From contig JAPPQA010000084.1 in assembly GCA_028817255.1 (NCBI GenBank), forward strand, positions 1 to 14,041: a stretch of DNA of 14,041 nucleotides, given 5' to 3'. Shown in pieces: positions 1-6,804 of this stretch (position 1 is its first letter; each line of letters starts with the position of its first letter). The notes under the pieces are model-generated. The model saw only the letters and a list, made by a program, of their open reading frames with translations, ran no database searches and was not told where the DNA came from. The position numbers were made by a program, and so were the translations under genes. This stretch comes from Gammaproteobacteria bacterium (GTDB lineage Bacteria; Pseudomonadota; Gammaproteobacteria; Porifericomitales; Porifericomitaceae).

Positions 1-859
1 GGGCGGCGAAGTGCGAACGGAGGCGCTTGAGGGCTTGCGCCTCGAGCTGGCGCACCCGTTCGGCGGAGATCCCGAAGCGCCGCGCCAGTTCCTGCAATGT
101 GGCCTTGTCCTCCGACATCCAGCGCCGGCGGACGATCTCAAGACTGCGCGCATCCAGCGTCTCCAGGCCCCGGCGCAGGCAGGTGCGGTTCTGCTCCTGG
201 TCCTGGGTCGTTGCCAGGCTTTTTTCCGGGTCCGGGGACAGCGGGTCCGTCAAGCTGGCGGCGGGATTTCCGGTATCCGGGCGGGCACCCTCGATGGAGA
301 GGTCGCGGGCCCCCAGGCGCTGTTCCATTTCCTGCACATCGGACGCGGAAACCCCTAGCGTATCGGCAATTTGGCAGGACTGGGCCTTTGTCAGAGGGCC
401 TTCCAGCCCCTTGCACTGCGAGCGCAGCTTAAAGAACAGTTTCCGCTGGGCCTTGGTGGTGGCAACCTTGACGATCCTCCAGTTGCGCAGTACGAAGTGA
501 TGGATTTCCGCCCGGATCCAATGCACGGCAAAGGAGACCAGGCGCACGCCCTTGTCCGGGTCGAAACGCTTGACGGCCTTCATCAGGCCGATGTTCCCCT
601 CCTGGATCAGATCGGCCAGCGGCAAGCCGTAACCCACATAGCCGTGCGCGACCTTTACTACAAAACGCAGGTGGGCGAGCACGAGTTGCCGGGCCGCCTG
701 CAGGTCGCTGCGGTCACGGAGGTTGCGGGCGAGGTCCTGTTCCTCCTGCTGGCTGAGCAGGGGGATGCGATTGACCCCCTGGATATAAGCATCCAGCGAG
801 CCTGCCGGGATGGGCAGGGCCGCCCCGGGGGCCGCAGCATAAGATACGACGTCAGTCAT
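1..859 (-). CDS. rpoH: RNA polymerase heat-shock sigma factor RpoH (sigma-32), 3' end cut by window edge
   Basis: Sigma-32 directs RNA polymerase to heat-shock promoters (chaperones, proteases). Reading the minus strand from the ATG at 859 gives 286 codons with no stop before the edge. The E. coli protein has 284 residues and this one ends in the same sort of region (LKRLRSHFAA), so only a few codons should be missing. Visible landmarks are sigma region 2 with the core-binding and -10-recognition helices (LIQEGNIGLMKAVKRFD, then VSFAVHWIRAEI), the RpoH-specific box QRKLFFKLR at residues 138-146, and a region 4 helix-turn-helix near residues 253-280 (ELARRFGISAERVRQLE). The start is fixed by a strong ribosome binding site GGAGGGG, seven bases upstream. 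A CIRCE operator and a sigma70-like promoter lie just upstream. The gene lies 108 bp downstream of prk on the same strand with no obvious terminator between them, so read-through is possible. Confidence 0.96.
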   Translation of the reverse strand, partial: MTDVVSYAAAPGAALPIPAGSLDAYIQGVNRIPLLSQQEEQDLARNLRDRSDLQAARQLVLAHLRFVVKVAHGYVGYGLPLADLIQEGNIGLMKAVKRFDPDKGVRLVSFAVHWIRAEIHHFVLRNWRIVKVATTKAQRKLFFKLRSQCKGLEGPLTKAQSCQIADTLGVSASDVQEMEQRLGARDLSIEGARPDTGNPAASLTDPLSPDPEKSLATTQDQEQNRTCLRRGLETLDARSLEIVRRRWMSEDKATLQELARRFGISAERVRQLEAQALKRLRSHFAA

Positions 860-866
860 CGAAAAA

Positions 867-884
867 CCCCTCCAAAAGGTTTGG
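867..884 (-). promoter_or_regulatory. Short hairpin overlapping the rpoH ribosome binding site
   Basis: On the minus strand CCAAA-CCT-TTTGG (884 to 872) can fold into a 5-bp hairpin whose last two G residues belong to the GGAGGGG ribosome binding site (873-867). An alternative 5-bp pairing, AAACC (882-878) with GGTTT (868-864), would also trap that site. Translation of E. coli rpoH is controlled by a temperature-sensitive mRNA structure, so a thermosensor is possible. These stems are short and that function is inference. Confidence 0.3.
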
Positions 885-907
885 CACTCTATGTCTTAGA
901 GTGCTAG
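881..907 (-). promoter_or_regulatory. CIRCE operator (HrcA binding site) upstream of rpoH
   Basis: The plus strand reads TTGGCACTC, nine bases, GAGTGCTAG. The CIRCE consensus is TTAGCACTC-N9-GAGTGCTAA, so 16 of 18 arm bases match and the nine-base spacer is exact. HrcA represses chaperone operons (groE, hrcA-grpE-dnaK) through this site. Here it lies between the -35/-10 pair and the rpoH ribosome binding site and covers the expected transcription start near 899, where repressor binding would block initiation. The nearest gene it can serve is rpoH. No hrcA gene is in the window. Confidence 0.88.
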
Positions 908-934
908 TTTGCTAGCTAAGTTCCTGCTTGTCAA
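906..934 (-). promoter_or_regulatory. Sigma70-like promoter for rpoH
   Basis: A perfect -35 hexamer TTGACA (934-929) is followed after 17 bases by CAAACT (911-906), a weak -10 match (3 of 6). Expected initiation falls inside the CIRCE operator about 40 bases before the rpoH ATG. No sigma-32-type CCCCAT -10 element is visible, so self-activation is not indicated. Confidence 0.55.
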
Positions 935-967
935 GGCGAAATATGAGGTCGGCGCATATGATTCGAT

Positions 968-1852
968 TTAAGCGCGACGGGTTTCCTGCATCATTTTGCG
1001 GATGACGGGGGTAAGAATGAGCTGCATGCAGAGACTCTTTTTACCTGCCGGGACCACGATGGTGTCGGGCGTGGACATAAAAGACCCGTCAAGCATTTCC
1101 AGCAGCGATCTGAAATCCGGCTGCAGTTTTTCCATGTCCTGAATGTGCACGACGGAAAAACTTTCGTCGTTGGTGGGGATTGCAATTGCGGTAAAAGGAT
1201 TCGATGTATCCACGGTCGGCACCCGCTGAAAGTTGATGTGCGTTTGGGAAAACTGCGGGACGATGTAGTGCACGTAGTCGTGCATACGGCTTAGGATCAT
1301 GTTGATCGCGTTTTCAGCGGAATATCCTCTGACTTCCCGGTCGCGGTGGATTTTTTGCGCCCACTCCAGGTTGATAATTGGAGTTACGCCGATTAGGAGA
1401 TCTACATGCTTGGCGATGTCCGCTTGCGGGATTGTCAGGCCGCCGTGCAGCCCTTCGTAGAACAGGAGGTCCGTTTCCTTCGGCAGCGGCTCCCAGGGAG
1501 TCAGCGCCCCCAACGGGAGGCCGTGGAGGGCGGCTTCCTGCTGATTGTGTATGTAATACCTGCGCCGGCCTGTCCCGTGCTCCGAATACTCCCGGAACGT
1601 CGCTTCAAGATTTTCGAAAAGATTTCCCTCCGGGCCGAAATGAGTGATCCGTCCGCCGCTTTTCTCCGCCTTCAGGGTGGCCCGCTCCATGGCGACGCGG
1701 TCATAACGGTGAAATCCGTCCCCCTGGATAAGGGCGGGGCGGATCTTCTCCCGCCGGAAAATCTGCTCGAATGCGATGCGCGCATTGGTAGTGCCGGCGC
1801 CAGACGAGCCGGTTACGGCGATGATGGGATGTGCTTTTGACAACGGCGGCAA
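968..1852 (-). CDS. cbbP: Phosphoribulokinase (proteobacterial class I)
   Basis: Phosphorylates ribulose 5-phosphate with ATP to ribulose 1,5-bisphosphate, the CO2 acceptor for RuBisCO in the Calvin-Benson-Bassham cycle; cytoplasmic. The 294-residue frame matches the roughly 290-residue bacterial enzyme. It shows a P-loop GSSGAGTT (residues 15-22), the GDGFHR segment with the likely catalytic Asp45, Walker B-like LLFYEGLHG with Glu133, the substrate-binding IHRDR at 168-172, and the conserved QFSQTHINFQRVPTVDTSNPF stretch. The start is uncertain. TTG at 1852 has a weak purine tract (AAAGAAAA) upstream. TTG at 1843 would give MSKAHPII, which aligns better with family N-termini. No ATG is available between the upstream in-frame stop (1868-1870) and the P-loop. 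No RuBisCO or other cbb gene lies in the window, so the gene is separated from the rest of its pathway. Confidence 0.95.
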   Translation of the reverse strand: MPPLSKAHPIIAVTGSSGAGTTNARIAFEQIFRREKIRPALIQGDGFHRYDRVAMERATLKAEKSGGRITHFGPEGNLFENLEATFREYSEHGTGRRRYYIHNQQEAALHGLPLGALTPWEPLPKETDLLFYEGLHGGLTIPQADIAKHVDLLIGVTPIINLEWAQKIHRDREVRGYSAENAINMILSRMHDYVHYIVPQFSQTHINFQRVPTVDTSNPFTAIAIPTNDESFSVVHIQDMEKLQPDFRSLLEMLDGSFMSTPDTIVVPAGKKSLCMQLILTPVIRKMMQETRRA

Positions 1853-1887
1853 AAAATGCGATTTTCTTTAGCTTGCGTTAAAGAGTA

Positions 1888-1917
1888 ATTTTGCAAGAAA
1901 CAGCCGGCTTTTGTAAA
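1888..1917 (-). promoter_or_regulatory. Possible prk promoter
   Basis: TTTACA (1917-1912, 5 of 6 to the -35 consensus) is separated by 18 bases from CAAAAT (1893-1888, 4 of 6 to the -10 consensus). It points toward prk and would give a leader of about 30-40 bases. Matches are moderate. Confidence 0.33.
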
Positions 1918-1919
1918 GT
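1891..1919 (+). promoter_or_regulatory. Possible msbA promoter, overlapping the prk promoter
   Basis: TTGCAA (1891-1896) is separated by 17 bases from TAAAGT (1914-1919), with four matches in each hexamer. It would drive msbA and lies across the candidate prk promoter, so the two divergent genes could compete for polymerase. Support is consensus matching only. Confidence 0.28.
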
Positions 1920-1998
1920 GGGCCGGCGCATATTGTCCCGGGCCGGAACGGTTCGGGGCCCATGTTTCTGGATGCGCTATAAAGAGTCCTTGTCAAGA

Positions 1999-3759
1999 AT
2001 GTTCTTCATTCGGAATATCGCCGCCGAAACCAGACTCCATTTGCGGGTCCTGAAATATCTGAAGCCTTATCGGTGGCTGTTTGCCTTTGCGATGCTGTCT
2101 TTGGTTTGCTTCGCCGCTACCCGCCCCCTGATCGCCTATTTAATGAAGCCCTTTTTCGACAGTGCCTTGCTCGAGAAAAACTCGCACCAGATGGTGTTGA
2201 TCCCCTTGTATCTGGTTCTTCTGACCATTGTTGGAGGCTTCGCATCGTTCTTCAGCGCCTGGTCCATGCGCGGGATTGGAGTGCGGATGGTCAAAGATAT
2301 CAGTTGCCAGTTGTTTCGCCACTTTGTAAGTCTTCCCATGAGCTATTTCGATCGCCAACCGAGCGGAGGGATCATTTCGAAATTTTCCCACGAAGTCCAA
2401 TTGCTTCGCAACTCCATGACGGAAGTCATGATGACGCTGGTGCGGGAAGCTCTCGTTGTGTTCGGGTTGGTAGGATGGCTTTTGTATCATAATTGGCAGT
2501 TGGCCATGCTCATGCTGTTGATGTTGCCGATTGTGGGGCGGATGATCGTCCAGTTTCGCGGCTGGTTCAAATCTCTTTGCCACAAGGAGCAGGACTCCAT
2601 GGCGCGGATCACTCAATTTCTGAGCGAAACGTTTTCCGGGATTCGCGTGGTCAAATTGTACGATATCAAGCAAAAAGAGAACGAAAGGTTTCGGATAAGA
2701 ATGGAAGAACATCAGCGCCATATCATGAAGTCGATCGCCCTGGGCGCCGCCAGCGCTCCATTGGTACAGGTGATAATGGTGATTCCCATGGCCCTGATGA
2801 TTATTATGGTCGAGGGCCAGCTGTTGGCGGGAAAGATCACGGTGGGCGACTTTGTCGCCTTTTTCAGCGCTTGCGCCCTGATGGCAGGCCCGTTGAAGCG
2901 CCTGATCGGCGCCAGCCAGGCGTTGCAACAGGGGGCGGTGGGAGCGGAGAGGGTTTTTACCATTATTGACAAGCTGCCCGAGAGCGATAAGGGGACGATA
3001 AAAGCGGAGGGCATAGAGGGCAGTCTTGCGTTCCGCGATGTGTGCTTTTCTTACTCCGAGGACCGCCTCCCCGCCCTGTACGATGTCAGCCTGGAGATCC
3101 GGGCAGGGGAAAAAATCGCCTTTATTGGCCCGTCCGGCAGCGGCAAGTCCACCCTGATTCACTTGATTGCCCGGTTTTACCGCCCTAACGAAGGCCAGAT
3201 CCTTCTGGATGGCGTGGACGTGGAGCAATATACCCTGGAATCTTACCGGAGCCAGATCGCCATCGTTAGCCAGGAGATCGTTTTGTTCGACGAGACGATC
3301 GGCTTCAATATCAGTTACGGCGTTTCCGGAGGCGTTGCGGAGAAGGACGTGCTGGCCGCCGCCGAAGCGGCGGGCGTCATGGAATTCGCATCGAAACTGC
3401 CTGCCGGGCTGGATACTCTCGTCGGCGAAAATGGCATGCAGCTGTCCGGTGGACAGCGTCAGCGCATAGCCATTGCCCGGGCGCTATTGAGAAAGGCCAC
3501 CATCCTGATCTTCGACGAGGCCACTTCCGCGCTGGACGCCGATGCGGAGCGGGGTGTGCGCCAAGCGCTCAATACCGTGGGCCGTGACCGCACCTGCATT
3601 ATTATTTCTCACCGCATGTCCACGGTCCAGGTCGCGGACCGGGTCGTGGTTCTCGAACGCGGGCGCATCCTGGAAATCGGCACTCGCGCGGAGCTGTTGC
3701 GCCGCAGCCTCGGCAGCTCCCGGGAGAGCGCGCCCGGGGGGATGGCTATCACCGGTTGA
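1999..3759 (+). CDS. msbA: MsbA-like lipid A / lipopolysaccharide flippase, ABC half-transporter
   Basis: A fused membrane-ATPase half-transporter that, as a homodimer, flips core-lipid A across the inner membrane. From ATG 1999 it has 586 residues; E. coli MsbA has 582. Six membrane helices are seen near residues 25-47, 65-88, 143-163, 165-185, 249-271 and 282-298. The nucleotide-binding domain follows, with Walker A GPSGSGKST (377-385), signature LSGGQ (482-486), Walker B ILIFDE (Asp506, Glu507) and switch His538 (ISHRMSTV). The frame stays open upstream to a TTG at 1891 and an ATG at 1972, but 1999 best fits the family N-terminus (RVLKYLKPYRWLF); no start has a well-spaced ribosome binding site. 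It is monocistronic here: lpxK, its usual partner in enterics, is not adjacent. Another type IV lipid exporter remains possible because these families share motifs. Confidence 0.87.
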   Translation: MFFIRNIAAETRLHLRVLKYLKPYRWLFAFAMLSLVCFAATRPLIAYLMKPFFDSALLEKNSHQMVLIPLYLVLLTIVGGFASFFSAWSMRGIGVRMVKDISCQLFRHFVSLPMSYFDRQPSGGIISKFSHEVQLLRNSMTEVMMTLVREALVVFGLVGWLLYHNWQLAMLMLLMLPIVGRMIVQFRGWFKSLCHKEQDSMARITQFLSETFSGIRVVKLYDIKQKENERFRIRMEEHQRHIMKSIALGAASAPLVQVIMVIPMALMIIMVEGQLLAGKITVGDFVAFFSACALMAGPLKRLIGASQALQQGAVGAERVFTIIDKLPESDKGTIKAEGIEGSLAFRDVCFSYSEDRLPALYDVSLEIRAGEKIAFIGPSGSGKSTLIHLIARFYRPNEGQILLDGVDVEQYTLESYRSQIAIVSQEIVLFDETIGFNISYGVSGGVAEKDVLAAAEAAGVMEFASKLPAGLDTLVGENGMQLSGGQRQRIAIARALLRKATILIFDEATSALDADAERGVRQALNTVGRDRTCIIISHRMSTVQVADRVVVLERGRILEIGTRAELLRRSLGSSRESAPGGMAITG

Positions 3760-3777
3760 GAGGGCCGGTTGAGAGGG
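3752..3777 (+). repeat. Tandem 13-bp duplication across the msbA stop codon
   Basis: CCGGTTGAGAGGG occurs twice head to tail (3752-3764 and 3765-3777) without a mismatch. The msbA TGA (3757-3759) lies in the first copy and the second copy repeats it outside the gene. It looks like a recent slippage duplication. Confidence 0.85.
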
Positions 3778-3785
3778 GGCTTGGC

Positions 3786-3804
3786 CGCGGCGGGAGGCGC
3801 CGCG
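3786..3804. terminator. GC-rich hairpin between convergent msbA and tgpA
   Basis: CGCGGCG (3786-3792), a five-base loop GGAGG, and CGCCGCG (3798-3804) form a perfect 7-bp GC stem between the two convergent genes. Its position suits a bidirectional terminator, but neither side has a T run, so intrinsic termination is unproven. Confidence 0.35.
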
Positions 3805-3810
3805 ACAGGG

Positions 3811-5799
3811 TTATGCCGTTGCTTGTTCTGGAAAGGACCTTACCATTCGCTTTAGTAATTCGGTGTTGGAATTTTCAGTTCCGTAGCGTAAATGTATGTA
3901 CGCATCGGTGATGGCTGCGATCTCCGGCGCGCAGGGCGGCAGGCGTTTCTGCGCGATTTGGGAGAGGTCGAGCGGGCCCTGGTGCGGCAATATCTCGACT
4001 CCCTTCTTGGCGAGTTTCCGGCAAAAGAGATCGTAGATCTCTTTTGCCGGGTCGCGCCGCACCGAGATTCGACGTAGCGCCCACAGGTGGAATAGCAGCA
4101 ACAGCGTGGCCGACAGGAGCACGAGAAGTCCCAGGGATTCTATCGCGTTGAGTTCTCCTATTCCGATTTTATTAAGCAGATACCGCTGCTGATCTTCGCC
4201 GAAGAAAAGGATCCAGTGATTCCAGTTGTTGATCATCGCATCCGCCAGGTCCCGGATGTTTTGCCACAGGCGAACGGCAAGATTACCGCCCCGGAGTTGA
4301 AACAAGAGAGACTGGGAAGGGTTGAAGGTGGCCAGAAAGTCTTCCATTCCTCTTTGGATCCTTTCCGGGGCCACGGCCGATGTGGGGTCCACCCTGTCCC
4401 AGCCTTTTCCTTCAAGCCATACTTCCACCCAGGCATGGGCACTTTGCGAGTGTATTGCGTAATAGCCTCCGATCGGCTTGAAATCTCCCCCCTGGTAACC
4501 GGTGACGATGCGGGCGGGTATGCCTGCCGCCCGCATCAGGACGGTAAAGGCGGCGGCGTAGTGTTCGCAGAAGCCCTCCCTGGTATCGAACAGGAATGCG
4601 TCCACGGGGTCTCCTTGAATGGCTTTCGGCGTCAGGGTATAGAAGAATCCCTCGTTGTGCATCATGCTCAGGGCTTTTCGCATAATCTGCTTGTCGCTTA
4701 GATTTTCCTCCCGCCAACTCCTGGCCAGCGCGACGGTACGGGGGTGTTTGCCCGCGGGTAATTGCAGGCCGGGGTGAGCGTCGCGTTTCACGGGATGGGG
4801 CGAAGATATCCGGTAGTTTTGATAGGCGGACAGCTGAAAAAATTGCCTCTTGTTGACCGGGGTGGCGGACAGGAGTTGCAGATCGGCATTGAGCCGCGTC
4901 CCCGAAGGGGCATTGGTGGGAATATCCAGCGCAAAGATCCAATTCTTCCCGTGTGGTTCCAGGGTGATAGAATAGGGGATCGGCTGCGATTCTCCTGTGA
5001 TTTGCGGCAGTCTGCGCTCCTTATTGGTGCCGAATGTTCCTGGTGTCCAGTTCTTGCCGTCCGTGTACCAGAACACCGGGCCTCTCCAGTACAGGCTGCT
5101 GTTTTCCGGGCGGCGGTCGTAGAAATCGGCACGGAAAACGATTTCTCCCGCGGATTGGGCAATGCGACTGATGCTGCCCAGTGTCATTCGGTCGCTGATG
5201 CCGATCTTGCTGGCGAAACTGTCCGCGGGCAGCCCCCACAGGGGGCCGGGAATTCTCGGAAAAAGGATGAAGGCGGCCACCATGAGCGGCGTGGCCTGTG
5301 CCAGAAGCTGTACGGACAGCTTGACGCTTTTCCAAAGCCCCTTGCGCGGCCCCCCGAAGTGCAGCAGAGCCAGGCCTACCGTCAGTATTACGAGGTTCAG
5401 GAGCGTATAAAGGGCCGCCAGGGGCGAATCGAAATCCAGGAACAGAAGGGCTCCCAGAAAATAGGCCATGAAGGTGGCGATATAGAAGTCGCGCACAGCA
5501 TATATCTGGCGCAGCTTGAATATGCACAGCACGGACAGGGCGACTGTGCCCGAGTTTTTGCCGAAATCGCCGTAGCCTGCATATATCGCCAGCAAGCTCA
5601 TGAGCATTAACGCATTGTCCGTATAGCGGCGGAGCCTGGTCCGTTTCCTCATATAGGGAAGGTACGTGCTGAGAAGATGTATGCAGGCCAGACCGTAGAA
5701 GAGCGCGGTCGCCCATGCCGGCGTATGAAAAGCATGGCCGCTTGCCGCCAGGAGCGTGCCCAACCATACGCAATACAAGGCCGGTCGGTTGACGGTCAT
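3811..5799 (-). CDS. tgpA: TgpA-type membrane transglutaminase (DUF3488-transglutaminase core-DUF4129)
   Basis: An inner-membrane protein with a periplasmic transglutaminase-like domain; the Pseudomonas aeruginosa homologue TgpA is essential for viability. The N-terminal 180 or so residues hold about six or seven hydrophobic segments (DUF3488). The transglutaminase core follows with a likely triad Cys411 (REGFCEHYAAAF), His455 (SAHAW) and Asp471 (VDPTSA). A further membrane helix spans about 553-573, followed by a cytoplasmic DUF4129-like tail. The length is 662 residues, close to P. aeruginosa TgpA. I chose ATG 5799: it has GGAG nine bases upstream and sits four bases after the DUF58 stop. 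An in-frame ATG at 5853 would overlap DUF58 by 50 bp. It is the last gene of the pmbA-moxR-DUF58-tgpA run. A perfect 15-bp-arm palindrome lies inside the tail coding region. The exact substrate is unknown. Confidence 0.93.
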   Translation of the reverse strand: MTVNRPALYCVWLGTLLAASGHAFHTPAWATALFYGLACIHLLSTYLPYMRKRTRLRRYTDNALMLMSLLAIYAGYGDFGKNSGTVALSVLCIFKLRQIYAVRDFYIATFMAYFLGALLFLDFDSPLAALYTLLNLVILTVGLALLHFGGPRKGLWKSVKLSVQLLAQATPLMVAAFILFPRIPGPLWGLPADSFASKIGISDRMTLGSISRIAQSAGEIVFRADFYDRRPENSSLYWRGPVFWYTDGKNWTPGTFGTNKERRLPQITGESQPIPYSITLEPHGKNWIFALDIPTNAPSGTRLNADLQLLSATPVNKRQFFQLSAYQNYRISSPHPVKRDAHPGLQLPAGKHPRTVALARSWREENLSDKQIMRKALSMMHNEGFFYTLTPKAIQGDPVDAFLFDTREGFCEHYAAAFTVLMRAAGIPARIVTGYQGGDFKPIGGYYAIHSQSAHAWVEVWLEGKGWDRVDPTSAVAPERIQRGMEDFLATFNPSQSLLFQLRGGNLAVRLWQNIRDLADAMINNWNHWILFFGEDQQRYLLNKIGIGELNAIESLGLLVLLSATLLLLFHLWALRRISVRRDPAKEIYDLFCRKLAKKGVEILPHQGPLDLSQIAQKRLPPCAPEIAAITDAYIHLRYGTENSNTELLKRMVRSFPEQATA
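4018..4050. repeat. Perfect 33-bp palindrome inside tgpA
   Basis: CCGGCAAAAGAGATC (4018-4032), loop GTA, then GATCTCTTTTGCCGG (4036-4050) give a 15-bp perfect inverted repeat with a three-base loop. On the coding strand it encodes residues 584-594 of TgpA (PAKEIYDLFCR), so it is fully coding and in frame. No T run follows on either strand. Chance formation of such long arms in 14 kb is very unlikely. Confidence 0.9.
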
Positions 5800-5803
5800 G
5801 CGC

Positions 5804-6802
5804 TCAAACTCCGAACAAAGCCAGGGCTGCAAGGCAGCGGCCGTGATGGGCATTCCCCTGTCCCGGAGGAATATCGGCGCCCGGCAGATTCATTCCGTAC
5901 TGACTGTCTTTTGCCTCGGCATCCAGAAGCCAGAGGCATAGTTGCGACAATCTCGGCTCGTTGCCGGGCAAGGATGCCACATGCTGCCAGTCCAATATGA
6001 TTTTTTCTTTTTGGCCCTTGGTAAAGTGCTTGACCAGGATCTCCTGCCCCTCCAAAGTTTTCCATACGATGTTGCGCGGCGAATCCCCGGGTTGGTACGG
6101 CCGGAATCCCCGCAGGTCTTCGACTCCGATGGCGTTGCCGGGGTTTTCTTCTCCCACGACCGGGTTGGACCGCGGCAGAGGCAGATGTCCCTCGGGGCGG
6201 GGGTAAACCAGACAACGCTGGCGTGTTGGGATTCGCGCCCAGGCTCGGAACAGGCCTAGCGGATACCTGGTGCCGATCCGGATGAGTTCCAACTCCAGCC
6301 AGCCTCTCTTCCCGGCGGTGACGGGCAAATCGGAGGAGACCCTGCTGCCTGCGGGGATTGCTATGAGAACCGGCGCCGGGGGCTGGTCTTTGCGATGCGG
6401 GGGCGACAGCCTGCCGACCTGCAACTGGATCGCATGGCGGTCTCTGCCCCGCGGATTCTCCAGGTGGACCGGAAAGGAGATGGAGTCGCCCGCAAATCCT
6501 GGCAGCGGATTGGCGGTGATGCTGATTACCAGGCCGCGCAGGTTCTTGTATGCATGCAACGGACACAGCGCCGCCACTCCGCCCAGGAGAAATGTGGCGC
6601 CGTAGATCAGGCTGTTGCTGTAGTTGATGGCGCAGGTGAGCATGATGCTCAACATGCCGAAATAAAAACAGCCCTCCCGGGTCGGCAGGACGTAAATGTT
6701 CCACAGCCCCAATCGCGTCCGTTGCCCGGGCGATGGGTTGCCGACGGAGTTTCCCGCGGCGTCTGCGTTTGACGGTTTCCGGGGATGCTTCCCGTAGCGC
6801 AT
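5804..6802 (-). CDS. DUF58 membrane protein, partner of MoxR ATPase
   Basis: A DUF58-family protein of unknown biochemical role, almost always encoded beside a MoxR AAA+ ATPase and often a TgpA-like transglutaminase. It has 332 residues. Two membrane helices lie near 44-59 and 65-80 and the rest is predicted to be soluble. The DUF58 signature is seen at 226-248, with LRGFRPYQPGDSPRNIVWK. After it comes KIILDWQ (around 267-273), where larger DUF58 proteins carry a von Willebrand A-like metal site. The DxSxS motif is absent here and the C-terminus is short, so this is the small form. ATG 6802 begins two bases after the MoxR stop, implying translational coupling; its own ribosome binding site is poor. 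In-frame reading is uninterrupted. Confidence 0.9.
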   Translation of the reverse strand: MRYGKHPRKPSNADAAGNSVGNPSPGQRTRLGLWNIYVLPTREGCFYFGMLSIMLTCAINYSNSLIYGATFLLGGVAALCPLHAYKNLRGLVISITANPLPGFAGDSISFPVHLENPRGRDRHAIQLQVGRLSPPHRKDQPPAPVLIAIPAGSRVSSDLPVTAGKRGWLELELIRIGTRYPLGLFRAWARIPTRQRCLVYPRPEGHLPLPRSNPVVGEENPGNAIGVEDLRGFRPYQPGDSPRNIVWKTLEGQEILVKHFTKGQKEKIILDWQHVASLPGNEPRLSQLCLWLLDAEAKDSQYGMNLPGADIPPGQGNAHHGRCLAALALFGV

Positions 6803-6804
6803 CT

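Noticed and set aside
20..43. Inverted repeat GAGGCGC with 10-base loop in rpoH
   Set aside because: Seven-base arms in GC-rich coding sequence for the region 4 helix-turn-helix are expected by chance.
371..907. 178-codon plus-strand frame opposite rpoH
   Set aside because: Antisense to conserved sigma-32 sequence and runs through the CIRCE operator; no domain.
2140..3228. Long open frame of 362 codons antisense to msbA
   Set aside because: It lies wholly under a clear msbA reading frame, is rich in His, Gln and Ala, shows no recognisable domain, and is typical of antisense shadow frames in GC-rich genes.
5796..6704. 302-codon minus-strand frame overlapping DUF58
   Set aside because: It is an alternate frame of the DUF58 gene, with no hydrophobic or signature segment; the 5804-6802 frame carries the DUF58 signature.
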